Shown here: one piece after another, positions 15,289-25,154 of the stretch | Numbering within the stretch: the first letter of the stretch is position 1 | Layout of the letters: each line of letters opens with the position of its first letter | Origin: CAZWEZ01 sp964632795 | GTDB taxonomy: Bacteria; Pseudomonadota; Alphaproteobacteria; Rhodospirillales; 2-02-FULL-58-16 | DNA: 27,263 nucleotides | Assembly (NCBI GenBank): GCA_964632795.1 | Contig: CAZWEZ010000048.1 | Location: 1 to 27,263, forward strand | Reading direction: 5' to 3' | The notes under the pieces: generated by a model | What the model saw: only the letters and a program-made list of their open reading frames with translations | Database searches by the model: none | Told to the model about the DNA's origin: nothing | Translations under genes and position numbers: made by a program

Positions 15289-15313
15289 CAGGGACCTTGC
15301 GGGGTGGCTTGAT
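15285..15313 (+). promoter_or_regulatory. Possible promoter of lepB-rnc
   Basis: A perfect TTGACA (15285-15290) overlaps the end of acpS, followed after 17 bp by CTTGAT (15308-15313), a weak -10 match. The 92-bp acpS-lepB gap becomes AT-rich from about 15334, unlike the surrounding DNA, consistent with a regulatory region. Confidence 0.3.
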
Positions 15314-15380
15314 CGCCCGGAACCTGGAAACGTGGAAATAATGATATTCCGCGATAACAATAGCTTACTCGGCTGTCTTA

Positions 15381-16112
15381 ATGAATCACTCAAAAATGTC
15401 AGGCTTCTTGGAAACGATCCGGACGGTCTTCTATGCGGTCCTCATCGCGATCGTCGTCAGAACCGTCGCCTACGAGCCCTTCAACATCCCTTCGGGGTCG
15501 ATGAAACCGACGTTGCTGGTCGGCGATTACCTGTTCGTGTCCAAGTTCTCCTACGGCTACAGCCGCCATTCGCTGCCGTTCAGCCTGCCGCTGATCCCCG
15601 GGAGGATATTCTTTTCCGAGGTCGAACGCGGCGACGTCGCCGTTTTCAAGTTCCCCGGCGACGACTCGACCGACTACATCAAGCGGATCGTCGGCCTTCC
15701 CGGCGACCGGATACAGGTCGTCCGCGGCATCCTGCACATCAACGGCAAAGCGGTGAAACGCCAACAGGTCGAGGATTACGTGTTCCGCGACTCGGCGGGC
15801 AACTTCCAGCGCACGTCCCGCTACATCGAAACCCTTCTCAACGGGCGCAATCACTATATCCTCGAGGAAAGCGACAATCGGCCCACCGTGGACAACACCC
15901 GCGAATTCATCGTACCCGAAGGGCATTACTTCGCCATGGGCGACAACCGCGACCACTCCAACGACAGCCGTCTCGAGGTCGGGTTCGTGCCCAGGAAGAA
16001 CCTGATCGGGCGCGCCGAGTTCATGTTTTTCTCGGTCGACGGCGAGGTATGGGAGTTCTGGAAGTGGCCCTGGAGCATCCGTTTCGGCCGGATTTTCTCC
16101 GGAATAGAATAG
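15381..16112 (+). CDS. lepB: Signal peptidase I
   Basis: LepB cleaves signal peptides from exported proteins at the outer face of the inner membrane. The 243-residue protein has one N-terminal membrane helix (about residues 14-31), then the catalytic Ser40 in NIPSGSMKPTL and Lys101 in DYIKRIVGLPGDR, and box E GDNRDHSNDSR near 190. The ATG at 15381 has no clear ribosome binding site; a second in-frame ATG at 15396 (MSGFLETIRT) is an equally plausible start. Its stop is 6 bp from the rnc GTG. Confidence 0.95.
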   Translation: MNHSKMSGFLETIRTVFYAVLIAIVVRTVAYEPFNIPSGSMKPTLLVGDYLFVSKFSYGYSRHSLPFSLPLIPGRIFFSEVERGDVAVFKFPGDDSTDYIKRIVGLPGDRIQVVRGILHINGKAVKRQQVEDYVFRDSAGNFQRTSRYIETLLNGRNHYILEESDNRPTVDNTREFIVPEGHYFAMGDNRDHSNDSRLEVGFVPRKNLIGRAEFMFFSVDGEVWEFWKWPWSIRFGRIFSGIE

Positions 16113-16118
16113 CTGGCC

Positions 16119-16802
16119 GTGGATAACCGGACAGATTCGCTCGCCGAGACGCTGGGACACCGTTTCGCCCGGCCGGAGCTTCTGTCCCAGTCGCTGACCC
16201 ATTCCAGCGTCCCGCGGGGCAATGCCGGGCGCCATCTGTCCAACCAGCGCCTGGAGTTCCTCGGCGACCGGGTCCTGGGGCTGGTGGTGGCCCAACTCCT
16301 GCACCAAAGCTTCCCGGAAGAGGACGAAGGGGCGCTCGCCCTGCGCTACGCGGCGCTGGTCCGCCGCGAGGCCCTGGCCCGGGTCGCCGTCGGTATCGGC
16401 CTCGGCCGCCACATCGTCATGTCCCAGGCCGAGGAAGAAGCGGGGGGACGCACCAATCCCAGCCTCCTGGCCGACGCCTGCGAGGCGGTGATCGCCGCCC
16501 TGTACCTGGACGGCGGCCTGCAAACGGCCGCCGACTTCATCCATCTCCATTGGAAGCCGATCATGGAAGAGGACCCCAACCCGCCCCAGGACCCCAAGAC
16601 GGCGCTTCAGGAGTGGGCTCAGGGAAACGGCCTCGAGCTGCCGGCGTACCGCGAAACCGACCGCCAGGGACCGCCCCATGCCCCCGTCTTTTCGGTCGAG
16701 GTGTCACTCGAGGGACTGCGGGCGGCGACGGCCACGGGTTCCTCCAAGCGGGCCGCCGAACAGGCCGCCGCCAAGGCCATGCTGGAACAAATCGAGCCGT
16801 AA
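16119..16802 (+). CDS. rnc: Ribonuclease III
   Basis: RNase III cuts double-stranded RNA, maturing rRNA and cleaving hairpins in mRNAs. The 227-residue protein has the nuclease signature QRLEFLGDRVLGL with Glu46 and Asp50, the second metal-binding pair Asp119 and Glu122 in LLADACEAVIAALYLDGG, and a C-terminal double-stranded RNA-binding domain (about 157-225, ending SSKRAAEQAAAKAMLEQ). The GTG start lies 6 bp after lepB. Normally era follows at once; here a long palindromic element fills the gap, and its transcript would be a plausible substrate of this very enzyme. Confidence 0.96.
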   Translation: MDNRTDSLAETLGHRFARPELLSQSLTHSSVPRGNAGRHLSNQRLEFLGDRVLGLVVAQLLHQSFPEEDEGALALRYAALVRREALARVAVGIGLGRHIVMSQAEEEAGGRTNPSLLADACEAVIAALYLDGGLQTAADFIHLHWKPIMEEDPNPPQDPKTALQEWAQGNGLELPAYRETDRQGPPHAPVFSVEVSLEGLRAATATGSSKRAAEQAAAKAMLEQIEP

Positions 16803-16804
16803 TC

Positions 16805-16969
16805 TGGTGGTCTAAGTCTAACATATGGTACACAAACGACGGCTCTCCGATTTCACCCGGCCAGGCGCGTGACGCGCCGCGATGGCGGCCCATCACAAGC
16901 GCAACGCAACGCCGCCGGTGAGCTCGGAAAGCCGTCGTATGGGTATCATATGTTAGACTTAGACCACTA
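16805..16969 (+). mobile_element. Palindromic (MITE-like) element between rnc and era
   Basis: This non-coding block has inverted arms of about 50-55 bp (left 16805-16858, right 16916-16969) with roughly eight differences. The ends are TGGTGGTCTAAGTC on the left and the complement of TAGTGGTCTAAGTC on the right. A small perfect hairpin, GGCGCG-TGA-CGCGCC, sits in the central part. It shares the core GATGGGCCGCCATCGC with the pdxJ element (here reversed at 16879-16894; there 14065-14080). It also shares ACCCATA plus a CGGCTTTCC tract with the right-edge repeat. It starts 2 bp after the rnc stop and ends 1 bp before the era ATG. Confidence 0.85.
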
Positions 16970-16970
16970 A

Positions 16971-17900
16971 ATGCCCGCCGACACGGAAACCCGTTGCGGC
17001 TTCACCGCCATCGTCGGGGCGCCGAACGTCGGCAAGTCGACCTTGGTCAACCACCTGGTCGGGGCCAAGGTCTCCATCGTTTCGCCCAAGGCGCAGACGA
17101 CGCGCACCCGGGTCCTGGGAATACGCATCGAAGGGGCGGCGCAACTGGTCTTCGTCGACACTCCGGGGATCTTCGAGCCCCGGCGACGTCTCGACCGGGC
17201 CATGGTCGCCGCCGCCTGGGGCGGGGTCGCCGGCGTTGACCGGATCGTTCTACTAGTAGATAGCGCCAGGGGCCTCGACGCCGATACCCGGAACATCGCC
17301 GTACGCCTTCGGAAGGCGGGAAAGGATGGCGGGGCAAGACCGACGGCCGATCTCGTCCTCGTCCTCAACAAGATCGACCTGGTGAAGAAATCGGCGCTGC
17401 TGAGCCTGAGCGCGAAAATCGGCGCCACGGGCGACTTCGCCGAAACCTTCATGATCTCGGCCCTGAGCGGGGACGGCGTCGGCGATCTGGCGGCCTATCT
17501 GGGGCGACACGCCCCCCGGGGACCCTGGCTGTTCCCCGAGGATCAGATCTCGGACATGCCCCAGCGGCTGCTGGCCGCCGAGATCACCCGCGAGAAGCTC
17601 TATCTTCAGCTCCGCGAGGAATTGCCCTACGCGGCGACCGTGGAGACCGAGGAGTGGGAGGAGAAGGAGGACGGCAGCGTCAGGATCAGCCAGGTGGTGT
17701 ACATCGAACGTCCGACCCAGAAGGCGATCGTGCTGGGGCGGGGTGGCAAGCGCATCAAGTCCCTGGGCGAAGCGGCCCGCAAGGAGTTGGAGGAGATTCT
17801 CGATCGCCGGGTCCACCTGTTCCTTTTCGTCAAGGTGCGCAAGGGATGGGGCGAGGATCCCGAGCGTTACCGCGACTGGGGCCTGGATTATGACGCGTGA
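16971..17900 (+). CDS. era: GTPase Era
   Basis: Era is a GTPase that binds the 3' end of 16S rRNA and helps mature the small ribosomal subunit. The 309-residue protein has G1 GAPNVGKST (16-24), G3 DTPG (63-66), G4 NKID (133-136) and a C-terminal KH domain with GRGGKRIKSLGEAARKELE. The ATG is 1 bp after a palindromic element and has no Shine-Dalgarno sequence, so translation initiation must rely on element sequence or mRNA processing. Codons for residues 94-96 (CTA CTA GTA) are rare in this GC-rich gene and form a 12-bp palindrome. Confidence 0.96.
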   Translation: MPADTETRCGFTAIVGAPNVGKSTLVNHLVGAKVSIVSPKAQTTRTRVLGIRIEGAAQLVFVDTPGIFEPRRRLDRAMVAAAWGGVAGVDRIVLLVDSARGLDADTRNIAVRLRKAGKDGGARPTADLVLVLNKIDLVKKSALLSLSAKIGATGDFAETFMISALSGDGVGDLAAYLGRHAPRGPWLFPEDQISDMPQRLLAAEITREKLYLQLREELPYAATVETEEWEEKEDGSVRISQVVYIERPTQKAIVLGRGGKRIKSLGEAARKELEEILDRRVHLFLFVKVRKGWGEDPERYRDWGLDYDA

Positions 17901-17951
17901 GAAAATGGGTTCCGCCTGTCGGGATGAGAGTAATTGGATGCGTTTTTATTG

Positions 17952-17981
17952 TTGCCGAGTCACCCGTTGTTTGCCCATACT
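17952..17981 (+). promoter_or_regulatory. Predicted promoter of the SPOR lipoprotein gene
   Basis: TTGCCG (17952-17957), an 18-bp spacer and CATACT (17976-17981) in the 157-bp gap after era. The leader of about 70 nt ends with a strong GGGGAGAGGG ribosome binding site before the ATG at 18058. No convincing era terminator is visible in this gap. Confidence 0.4.
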
Positions 17982-18057
17982 GATCCCCGTCGCTGGAATG
18001 TGACCCCGACAGCGCGGAGAATATAAAAAATTCAATGACCAAAAATGGGGAGAGGGA

Positions 18058-19119
18058 ATGAGAAGGGTCGGCGCGCTGGCTGTGGTTTCGGTGCTGTTGG
18101 GGGCATGTGCCTTGCCGATTCCGGTCCAGATCGCTTCCTGGGTAATCGACGGCGTTTCCATAATCGCCACCAAGAAATCGGTGACCGACCACGGCATATC
18201 CCTGGTCGCCCAGAAGGATTGCGCCCTGTGGCGCGGCATCAAGGGCGAAAAGTTCTGCACCGAATTCGAAGACGGCACCTTCGCCATCGTCTGGGCCGAC
18301 TACGGTCTGCGGGACGATGAAGACAAGGCCGGGCCCGCGGACAAGGGCGATATCGCGGCGCTGGTGGAATTCGATGACTTCGATCTGGTGGACATCGCCG
18401 GCCCCGACATCGAGGAACTGGCCGCCTTCGAAACGGCGTCGGGCCCGGCGGAGACGGCCGATAGAGTCCATGCCATGGAGTTCTCCGAGGCCTGGGCCTT
18501 CATGCAACGCCAATCGATGTTGGACAACGCCCCCTTCTGGGCCTCCCCCGGGCCTGAAGCCGAGGAGTCCGCGGAAATTGCGCCTTCACCGGCTCCAGGA
18601 CACCGGGTCAACGAATTCGTCGAGGCCTGGGCCTTCCTGCAGGGCCAATCAGTGGCGCGGATGGATAGGCCCGCCGAACCCGCGAACGCCGAAGTGGCCG
18701 AAACGGTGCCGCTCACCGTCGACTACATCGAGACGAGGACTGTCGGCTCCGCGGACCCGGCGAGGACGCTTCCCGCCGCCATCTCATCGGGCGCCGAACC
18801 GGCCGCGCCCATGGCCGAACTGTATTACGTGATCGGCAGCTTCTCGAAGCGGTTTTACGCGGAGCGCCTGGCCGGCCGCCATGCCGAACTCGATCCCATG
18901 GTTATGGTTTCCAGTCTCGACGGCCGCGAGGTCAACCGGGTGGTGATCGGCCCCTTCGCCAGCGACGATCAACCGGCCGTCCATCGCAGCGTGCTCGGCG
19001 CCGGAATCTACGACGCGTGGGCCACCCGGATCGATCCCGACGAATGGTCGGTGGCCCCGCCGTCGGCTCTCGGCGACAAGGCCCGGGGCGACCCGGAAGA
19101 TCTGGCCCAACTCCCATAG
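18058..19119 (+). CDS. Putative SPOR-domain lipoprotein with internal repeat
   Basis: This 353-residue protein starts with a lipoprotein signal whose lipobox is LLGAC, with Cys17 as the lipidated residue. The first 85 residues form a conserved-looking head with two further cysteines (Cys55, Cys67) that could pair. The middle is acidic, rich in Ala, Pro and Glu and probably unstructured. It contains a repeated motif, MEFSEAWAFMQRQS at 140-153 and NEFVEAWAFLQGQS at 185-198. The C-terminal part (about 254-330, ELYYVIGSFSKRFYAERLAG...VVIGPF) looks like a SPOR domain, which binds denuded peptidoglycan at division sites. It is likely an envelope protein. I know no named family for the whole, and it is inserted between era and recO. 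Confidence 0.72.
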   Translation: MRRVGALAVVSVLLGACALPIPVQIASWVIDGVSIIATKKSVTDHGISLVAQKDCALWRGIKGEKFCTEFEDGTFAIVWADYGLRDDEDKAGPADKGDIAALVEFDDFDLVDIAGPDIEELAAFETASGPAETADRVHAMEFSEAWAFMQRQSMLDNAPFWASPGPEAEESAEIAPSPAPGHRVNEFVEAWAFLQGQSVARMDRPAEPANAEVAETVPLTVDYIETRTVGSADPARTLPAAISSGAEPAAPMAELYYVIGSFSKRFYAERLAGRHAELDPMVMVSSLDGREVNRVVIGPFASDDQPAVHRSVLGAGIYDAWATRIDPDEWSVAPPSALGDKARGDPEDLAQLP

Positions 19120-19164
19120 TGCGCCTATACTATCTATATATCAAATAGTTGGCGCAGAATTTTA
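19120..19164 (+). terminator. Possible weak terminator after the SPOR lipoprotein gene
   Basis: TGCGCC at 19120-19125 and GGCGCA at 19151-19156 pair, with ACTAT/ATAGT extending the stem after a small bulge. The downstream sequence is GAATTTTAAT, a poor U-tract. The 67-bp gap before recO is unusually AT-rich. Confidence 0.35.
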
Positions 19165-19186
19165 ATATCTCGCATTAGCTCCTAAT

Positions 19187-19909
19187 ATGGAATGGATCGA
19201 CGAAGGGATCGTGCTGTCGGCGCGCAAGCACGGCGAGACCTCGGCCATCGCGACCCTGTTGACCAGCCGCCACGGGGTTCACGCCGGATTGGTCCGCGGC
19301 GGTGGAACGAGCCGGGCTCGTGGCATCCTGCAACCGGGGAACCGGGTCCATGCCCGGTGGCGGGCTCGACTCTCCGAACACCTGGGGACCTATACCTGCG
19401 AACTGATCCATTCGTTCGCCGCCGCCCGGCTCGACGATCCCGTCCGGTTGGCGGGGCTGAGCGCCGCCTGCGCCGTCACCGAGGAGGCGCTGGCCGAGCG
19501 TCAGGCCCATCCGGCGGTTTTCGAGGGCCTGTTGGCGCTTCTCGAGGAGATGGAAGGCGACTCCTGGCCTTCCGCCTACGTCAGATGGGAACTCGACCTG
19601 TTGCGGGAGGCCGGTTTCGGCCTCGATCTCAGCCGCTGCGCCGCCACCGGGCGCAACGACCAGCTGACCTACGTGTCACCCAAATCGGGACGCGCCGTGT
19701 CGCTGTCGGCCGGCGAGCCGTACAAGGGGAAACTGTTGCCGCTGCCGTCGTTCCTCCTCTCCGAAGGACAGGCCGGGTCGCCCGGCGAGGTGGCGGAGGG
19801 CCTGAAACTCACCGGGTTCTTCCTCGAAAATCACGTTTTCAGCCATCGTGGCCGGCCGCCGCCGCCGGCCCGAAAAAGACTGGTCGACCGCCTGACGGCA
19901 CTCGACTGA
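19187..19909 (+). CDS. recO: DNA repair protein RecO
   Basis: RecO works with RecF and RecR to load RecA on single-stranded DNA at gaps, displacing SSB. The 240-residue protein begins with the OB-fold of the family (MEWIDEGIVLSARKHGETSAIATLLT, typical of alphaproteobacteria). Its middle carries LDLSRCAATGRNDQLTYVSPKSGRAVS, where the classical four-cysteine zinc site is reduced to one cysteine. There is no visible ribosome binding site in the AT-rich leader. In most relatives recO directly follows era; here the SPOR lipoprotein gene lies between them. Confidence 0.94.
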   Translation: MEWIDEGIVLSARKHGETSAIATLLTSRHGVHAGLVRGGGTSRARGILQPGNRVHARWRARLSEHLGTYTCELIHSFAAARLDDPVRLAGLSAACAVTEEALAERQAHPAVFEGLLALLEEMEGDSWPSAYVRWELDLLREAGFGLDLSRCAATGRNDQLTYVSPKSGRAVSLSAGEPYKGKLLPLPSFLLSEGQAGSPGEVAEGLKLTGFFLENHVFSHRGRPPPPARKRLVDRLTALD

Positions 19910-19942
19910 TTGACCATTTTCGGTTATTAGATACCATATCTA
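19910..19942 (+). promoter_or_regulatory. Possible parC promoter overlapped by an inverted repeat
   Basis: TTGACC (19910-19915), a 16-bp spacer and TACCAT (19932-19937) precede parC. The inverted repeat TAGATA-CCA-TATCTA (19928-19942) covers the -10 box, so it may be an operator, or a small hairpin at the 5' end of the message. Confidence 0.35.
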
Positions 19943-19960
19943 GTGTCCTGGATCAGACGT

Positions 19961-22189
<2,229 letters not shown>

Positions 22190-22246
22190 CCGTCCCGGCC
22201 TGCTAGGAAACTACCGCCAACGAGAACGCCGCGGAGGAACAGCCCC

Positions 22247-22852
22247 ATGTCCGGTTCGATCGCCGTCCATCCGACCCTGATTTCGGCCCTGTGGCCGGCC
22301 CGCCGGGAAGCCGGTTTCCTGCGTCTGGCCCTGCTGGCATTGGCCGGCAGCGCGCTGTTGACCCTGTCGGCCAAGATCCAGGTGCCGTTCTGGCCGGTGC
22401 CGATGACCATGCAGACCTTCGCCGTGCTGGTCATCGCCATGGCCTTCGGACCGCGGTTGGGCCTCGCCACCGTCGGCCTCTACCTGGCCGAAGGCGCCTT
22501 CGGCCTGCCGGTCTTCGCCGGCACCCCGGCCAAGGGCATCGGCGTCGCCTACATGGTCGGTCCCACCGGCGGCTATCTGGTCGGTTTCGCGGTGGCGGCC
22601 GTGGTGGTGGGCCGTCTCGGCGAACGGGGCTGGGACAGGAACGTCCTGTCGACGCTGGCCGCCATGGTCCTGGGCACGGCGGCGATCTTCGCCTGCGGCC
22701 TCGCCTGGCTGGCCTATCTGCTCGATGCGGCCAAGGCCGTCGAGTTCGGCCTCCTGCCGTTCCTCCCCGGGGCGGCCCTGAAGATCGCCCTGGCCGCGGC
22801 GCTGATGCCGGGATGCTGGAAACTGCTCGAAAGACGCCGCGGCCGGCCGTAA
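22247..22852 (+). CDS. bioY: Biotin transporter substrate-binding (S) component BioY
   Basis: BioY is the membrane S component of energy-coupling-factor biotin transporters. The 201-residue protein has about six hydrophobic segments and the family pattern KIQVPFWPVPMTMQTFAVL followed by GPRLGLATVGLYLAEGAFGLPVF and GPTGGYLVGF. GGAGGAAC precedes the ATG. The ATPase and T components (bioM, bioN) are not nearby, so it either works alone, as some BioY proteins are reported to do, or uses components encoded elsewhere. No BioR-type operator is visible upstream. Its stop is only 2 bp from the stop of the convergent dctM. Confidence 0.93.
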   Translation: MSGSIAVHPTLISALWPARREAGFLRLALLALAGSALLTLSAKIQVPFWPVPMTMQTFAVLVIAMAFGPRLGLATVGLYLAEGAFGLPVFAGTPAKGIGVAYMVGPTGGYLVGFAVAAVVVGRLGERGWDRNVLSTLAAMVLGTAAIFACGLAWLAYLLDAAKAVEFGLLPFLPGAALKIALAAALMPGCWKLLERRRGRP

Positions 22853-22854
22853 TA

Positions 22855-24447
22855 TCAGCGGTAGATCAGCTTGGGCAGCCAGATGGCGATCTGCGGGAAG
22901 TAGGCGACCAACCCCAAGCCGACAAGCTGGATGACGACGAAGGGCGCGACCCCGGTGTAGATATGCATCGTCGTCACCTCCTTGGGCGCCACGCCGCGCA
23001 GATAGAACAGCGAGAACCCGAACGGCGGGGTCAGGAAGGAGGTCTGCAGGTTGATCGCCATCATGACCCCCAGCCACACCGGATTGATGTCCATCATCAA
23101 CAGCACCGGGGCGACGATGGGCACGACCACGAAGATGATCTCGATGAAATCGAGGAAGAAGCCGAGGATGAACATCACCAGCATCACCACGGCCATCGAG
23201 CCGAAGACACCCCCGGGCATCTTGCCTAGGATATCCCTGACCAGGTCGTCCCCGCCGAGGCCCCGGAAAACCAGCGAGAACACCGATGCCCCGATGAGGA
23301 TGACGAAGACCATGGCCGATATCTTCATGGTCGAGCGCACGACCTCGTTGAGGACCCTGACTCCCGTCTTCTCCATCCTCGCCCGGTAAGCCCGGATCAG
23401 GCTGACCACCAGCCCCCACAGCAGACCGGCCGAACAGAAGTAGGCGGCGACGATGCCTGCCATGTCGCGTCCCGGAATCTCGTTACGCGCCACCCTGAGG
23501 TCGAGGGTGTTGGACAGGACCAGCATGATCACCAGGCTCAGGCCGGCGGTGTAGATGGCCAGGCTGTGTTTTTCGTCGATCCGCATGCCGCCCAGCAGCA
23601 CCGCCCCGACGGCGCCGACCGAGGCCGCCTCGGTCGGCGTCGCGACGCCGGCGAGGATGGAGCCGAGAACCGCCACGATGAGCACGATGGGCGGCACCAG
23701 GGCATGGGCGACGCGCCGTGCCATGCCGCTCGAGTCGATCTCGTCCTGGGGGATGGCCGGCGACGAATCCGGCCGTATCCAGGCCATGAAGATCAGGTAG
23801 AGGATGTACATGCCGACCAAGGCCAGCCCCGGCAACAGGGCGCCGGCGAACAGGTCGCCGACCGACACCGGCTCCGGCGACCAGTTGCCGAGCGTGCGTT
23901 GGGCATCGACGTAGGCGTTGGAGATCTGGTCGCCCAGCAGGACCAGGACGATCGAGGGGGGAATGATCTGGCCGAGAGTCCCCGAGGCGCAGATGGTGCC
24001 GCAGGCCAGGGGCGGCGAATAGCCGCGCTTGAGCATCGTCGGCAGCGACAGCAGCCCCATGGTGACCACCGTGGCGCCGACGATGCCGGTGGACGCGGCC
24101 AGCAGGGCGCCGACCACCGTCACCGATATCCCCAGCCCGCCGCGCAGGCTGCCGAACAGCATCCCCATGGTGTCGAGCAACTCCTCGGCCACCTTGGAGC
24201 GTTCCAGCATGACCCCCATGAAGACGAACAGCGGCACCGCGACCAGCACCTCGTTGGTCATGCTGTTGCCGTAGATCCGCGAGGGCAGGGCGCCGAACAG
24301 CGAGAGATCGAACAAACCGAGCAGGTTGGCGATGCCGGCGAAGATCAGGCCGGTGCCGGCCAGGGTAAAGGCGACCGGAAAGCCGGCCAGCAGGAAGGCG
24401 CAGACCGTCACGAACATCATGACGTTGAGGATTTCCTGGACTTCCAT
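22855..24447 (-). CDS. dctM: TRAP transporter large membrane subunit (DctM)
   Basis: This subunit carries the sodium-coupled translocation path of a tripartite ATP-independent periplasmic transporter. The 530-residue protein has many hydrophobic helices and typical DctM stretches: FAGIANLLGLFD..., VPLFVFMGVMLERS, GTLGQIIPPSIVLVLLGD, GVATPTEAASVGAVGA and LTPPFGFSLFYLRGV. It is about 100 residues longer than the classical DctM. Much of the extra length is a central segment with additional hydrophobic helices (after STAGLSL-like TAGLSLVIMLVLSN), a form seen with TakP-type systems. Its ATG at 24447 lies 2 bp from the dctQ stop. Confidence 0.94.
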   Translation of the reverse strand: MEVQEILNVMMFVTVCAFLLAGFPVAFTLAGTGLIFAGIANLLGLFDLSLFGALPSRIYGNSMTNEVLVAVPLFVFMGVMLERSKVAEELLDTMGMLFGSLRGGLGISVTVVGALLAASTGIVGATVVTMGLLSLPTMLKRGYSPPLACGTICASGTLGQIIPPSIVLVLLGDQISNAYVDAQRTLGNWSPEPVSVGDLFAGALLPGLALVGMYILYLIFMAWIRPDSSPAIPQDEIDSSGMARRVAHALVPPIVLIVAVLGSILAGVATPTEAASVGAVGAVLLGGMRIDEKHSLAIYTAGLSLVIMLVLSNTLDLRVARNEIPGRDMAGIVAAYFCSAGLLWGLVVSLIRAYRARMEKTGVRVLNEVVRSTMKISAMVFVILIGASVFSLVFRGLGGDDLVRDILGKMPGGVFGSMAVVMLVMFILGFFLDFIEIIFVVVPIVAPVLLMMDINPVWLGVMMAINLQTSFLTPPFGFSLFYLRGVAPKEVTTMHIYTGVAPFVVIQLVGLGLVAYFPQIAIWLPKLIYR

Positions 24448-24449
24448 GA

Positions 24450-25016
24450 TCAGGCGTCCGGTCGATCCTTTTCCGGTGACTGGGCCTGTTCCGGAGACTG
24501 GGAAGTTCCGGTGCCCTCGATCAGGAGAAGCAGGGATTTGATGGCCAACGCGATCCCTTGCAGGATCATCAACCCGGTGAACACCAGGATCACGCTCTTG
24601 AGCAGGAAAACGGCCTGGATGCCGCTGGTTTCCCGGGACCCCTCGAAGACCCTCCAGGATGCTCCTACGTAGGGCCAGGAATACCACCAGATCACCACGC
24701 AGACCGGGATCAGGAAAACGATGACCCCGGCCAGATCGACCAGCGCCTTCCTTTGCGGCGAGGCTTCCCGGTAGAACACGTCTACCCGGACATGGCCGTT
24801 ATGGAGCAGGGTGTAGCCGGCCCCCACCATGAACAGGATGGCGTGCAGGTAGATCACCGATTCCTGCATCATGATCGAGCCGAGGCCGAAGACGTAACGC
24901 ATCACCACCACCAGGAACTGGATCAGCACCATGATCAGCGCCGCCCAGGCGATGAACCTGCCGATGGTTTCGTTGGCGTTGTCGATGGCCCGGGCCAGGG
25001 AGGGGAGGGATTTCAA
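24450..25016 (-). CDS. dctQ: TRAP transporter small membrane subunit (DctQ)
   Basis: DctQ is the small four-helix membrane subunit that partners DctM. The 188-residue protein has four hydrophobic segments (about residues 19-43, 55-72, 92-112 and 131-159), with the first followed by RYVFGLGSIMMQESVIYLHA, a typical DctQ stretch. The C-terminus has a short repeated SPE-Q motif. The TTG start at 25016 has no clear ribosome binding site, so the start is uncertain by a few residues. It lies 138 bp downstream of dctP, behind a strong hairpin terminator. Confidence 0.88.
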   Translation of the reverse strand: MKSLPSLARAIDNANETIGRFIAWAALIMVLIQFLVVVMRYVFGLGSIMMQESVIYLHAILFMVGAGYTLLHNGHVRVDVFYREASPQRKALVDLAGVIVFLIPVCVVIWWYSWPYVGASWRVFEGSRETSGIQAVFLLKSVILVFTGLMILQGIALAIKSLLLLIEGTGTSQSPEQAQSPEKDRPDA

Positions 25017-25103
25017 GGTTTCAGTCTGCGGTCGTCGCCGATTCCAGGGTTTTTCGCCAGCGCGGCGAAGTATGTTCGATCATTGCCACCCTGTATAGGC
25101 ATG

Positions 25104-25136
25104 AAAAAAAGCCCGCACCACGAGGGTGCGGGCTTT
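25104..25136 (-). terminator. Rho-independent terminator/attenuator between dctP and dctQ
   Basis: On the minus strand a 9-bp perfect GC-rich stem (GCCCGCACC with GGTGCGGGC, extended by A-T pairs, 5-nt loop) is followed by a run of seven T. It starts about 19 bp after the dctP stop. It probably lets most transcripts end after dctP, giving more binding protein than membrane subunits. Confidence 0.9.
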
Positions 25137-25154
25137 CTCGATCGGCGTTCCGGC

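Noticed and set aside
15332..16126. 265-codon plus-strand frame overlapping lepB
   Set aside because: It is out of frame with lepB across its whole length, and LepB has all catalytic motifs; the alternative has none.
22190..22246. Biotin-related operator or riboswitch before bioY
   Set aside because: The 57-bp gap has no BioR-like or BirA-like palindrome and no conserved RNA structure that I can recognise.
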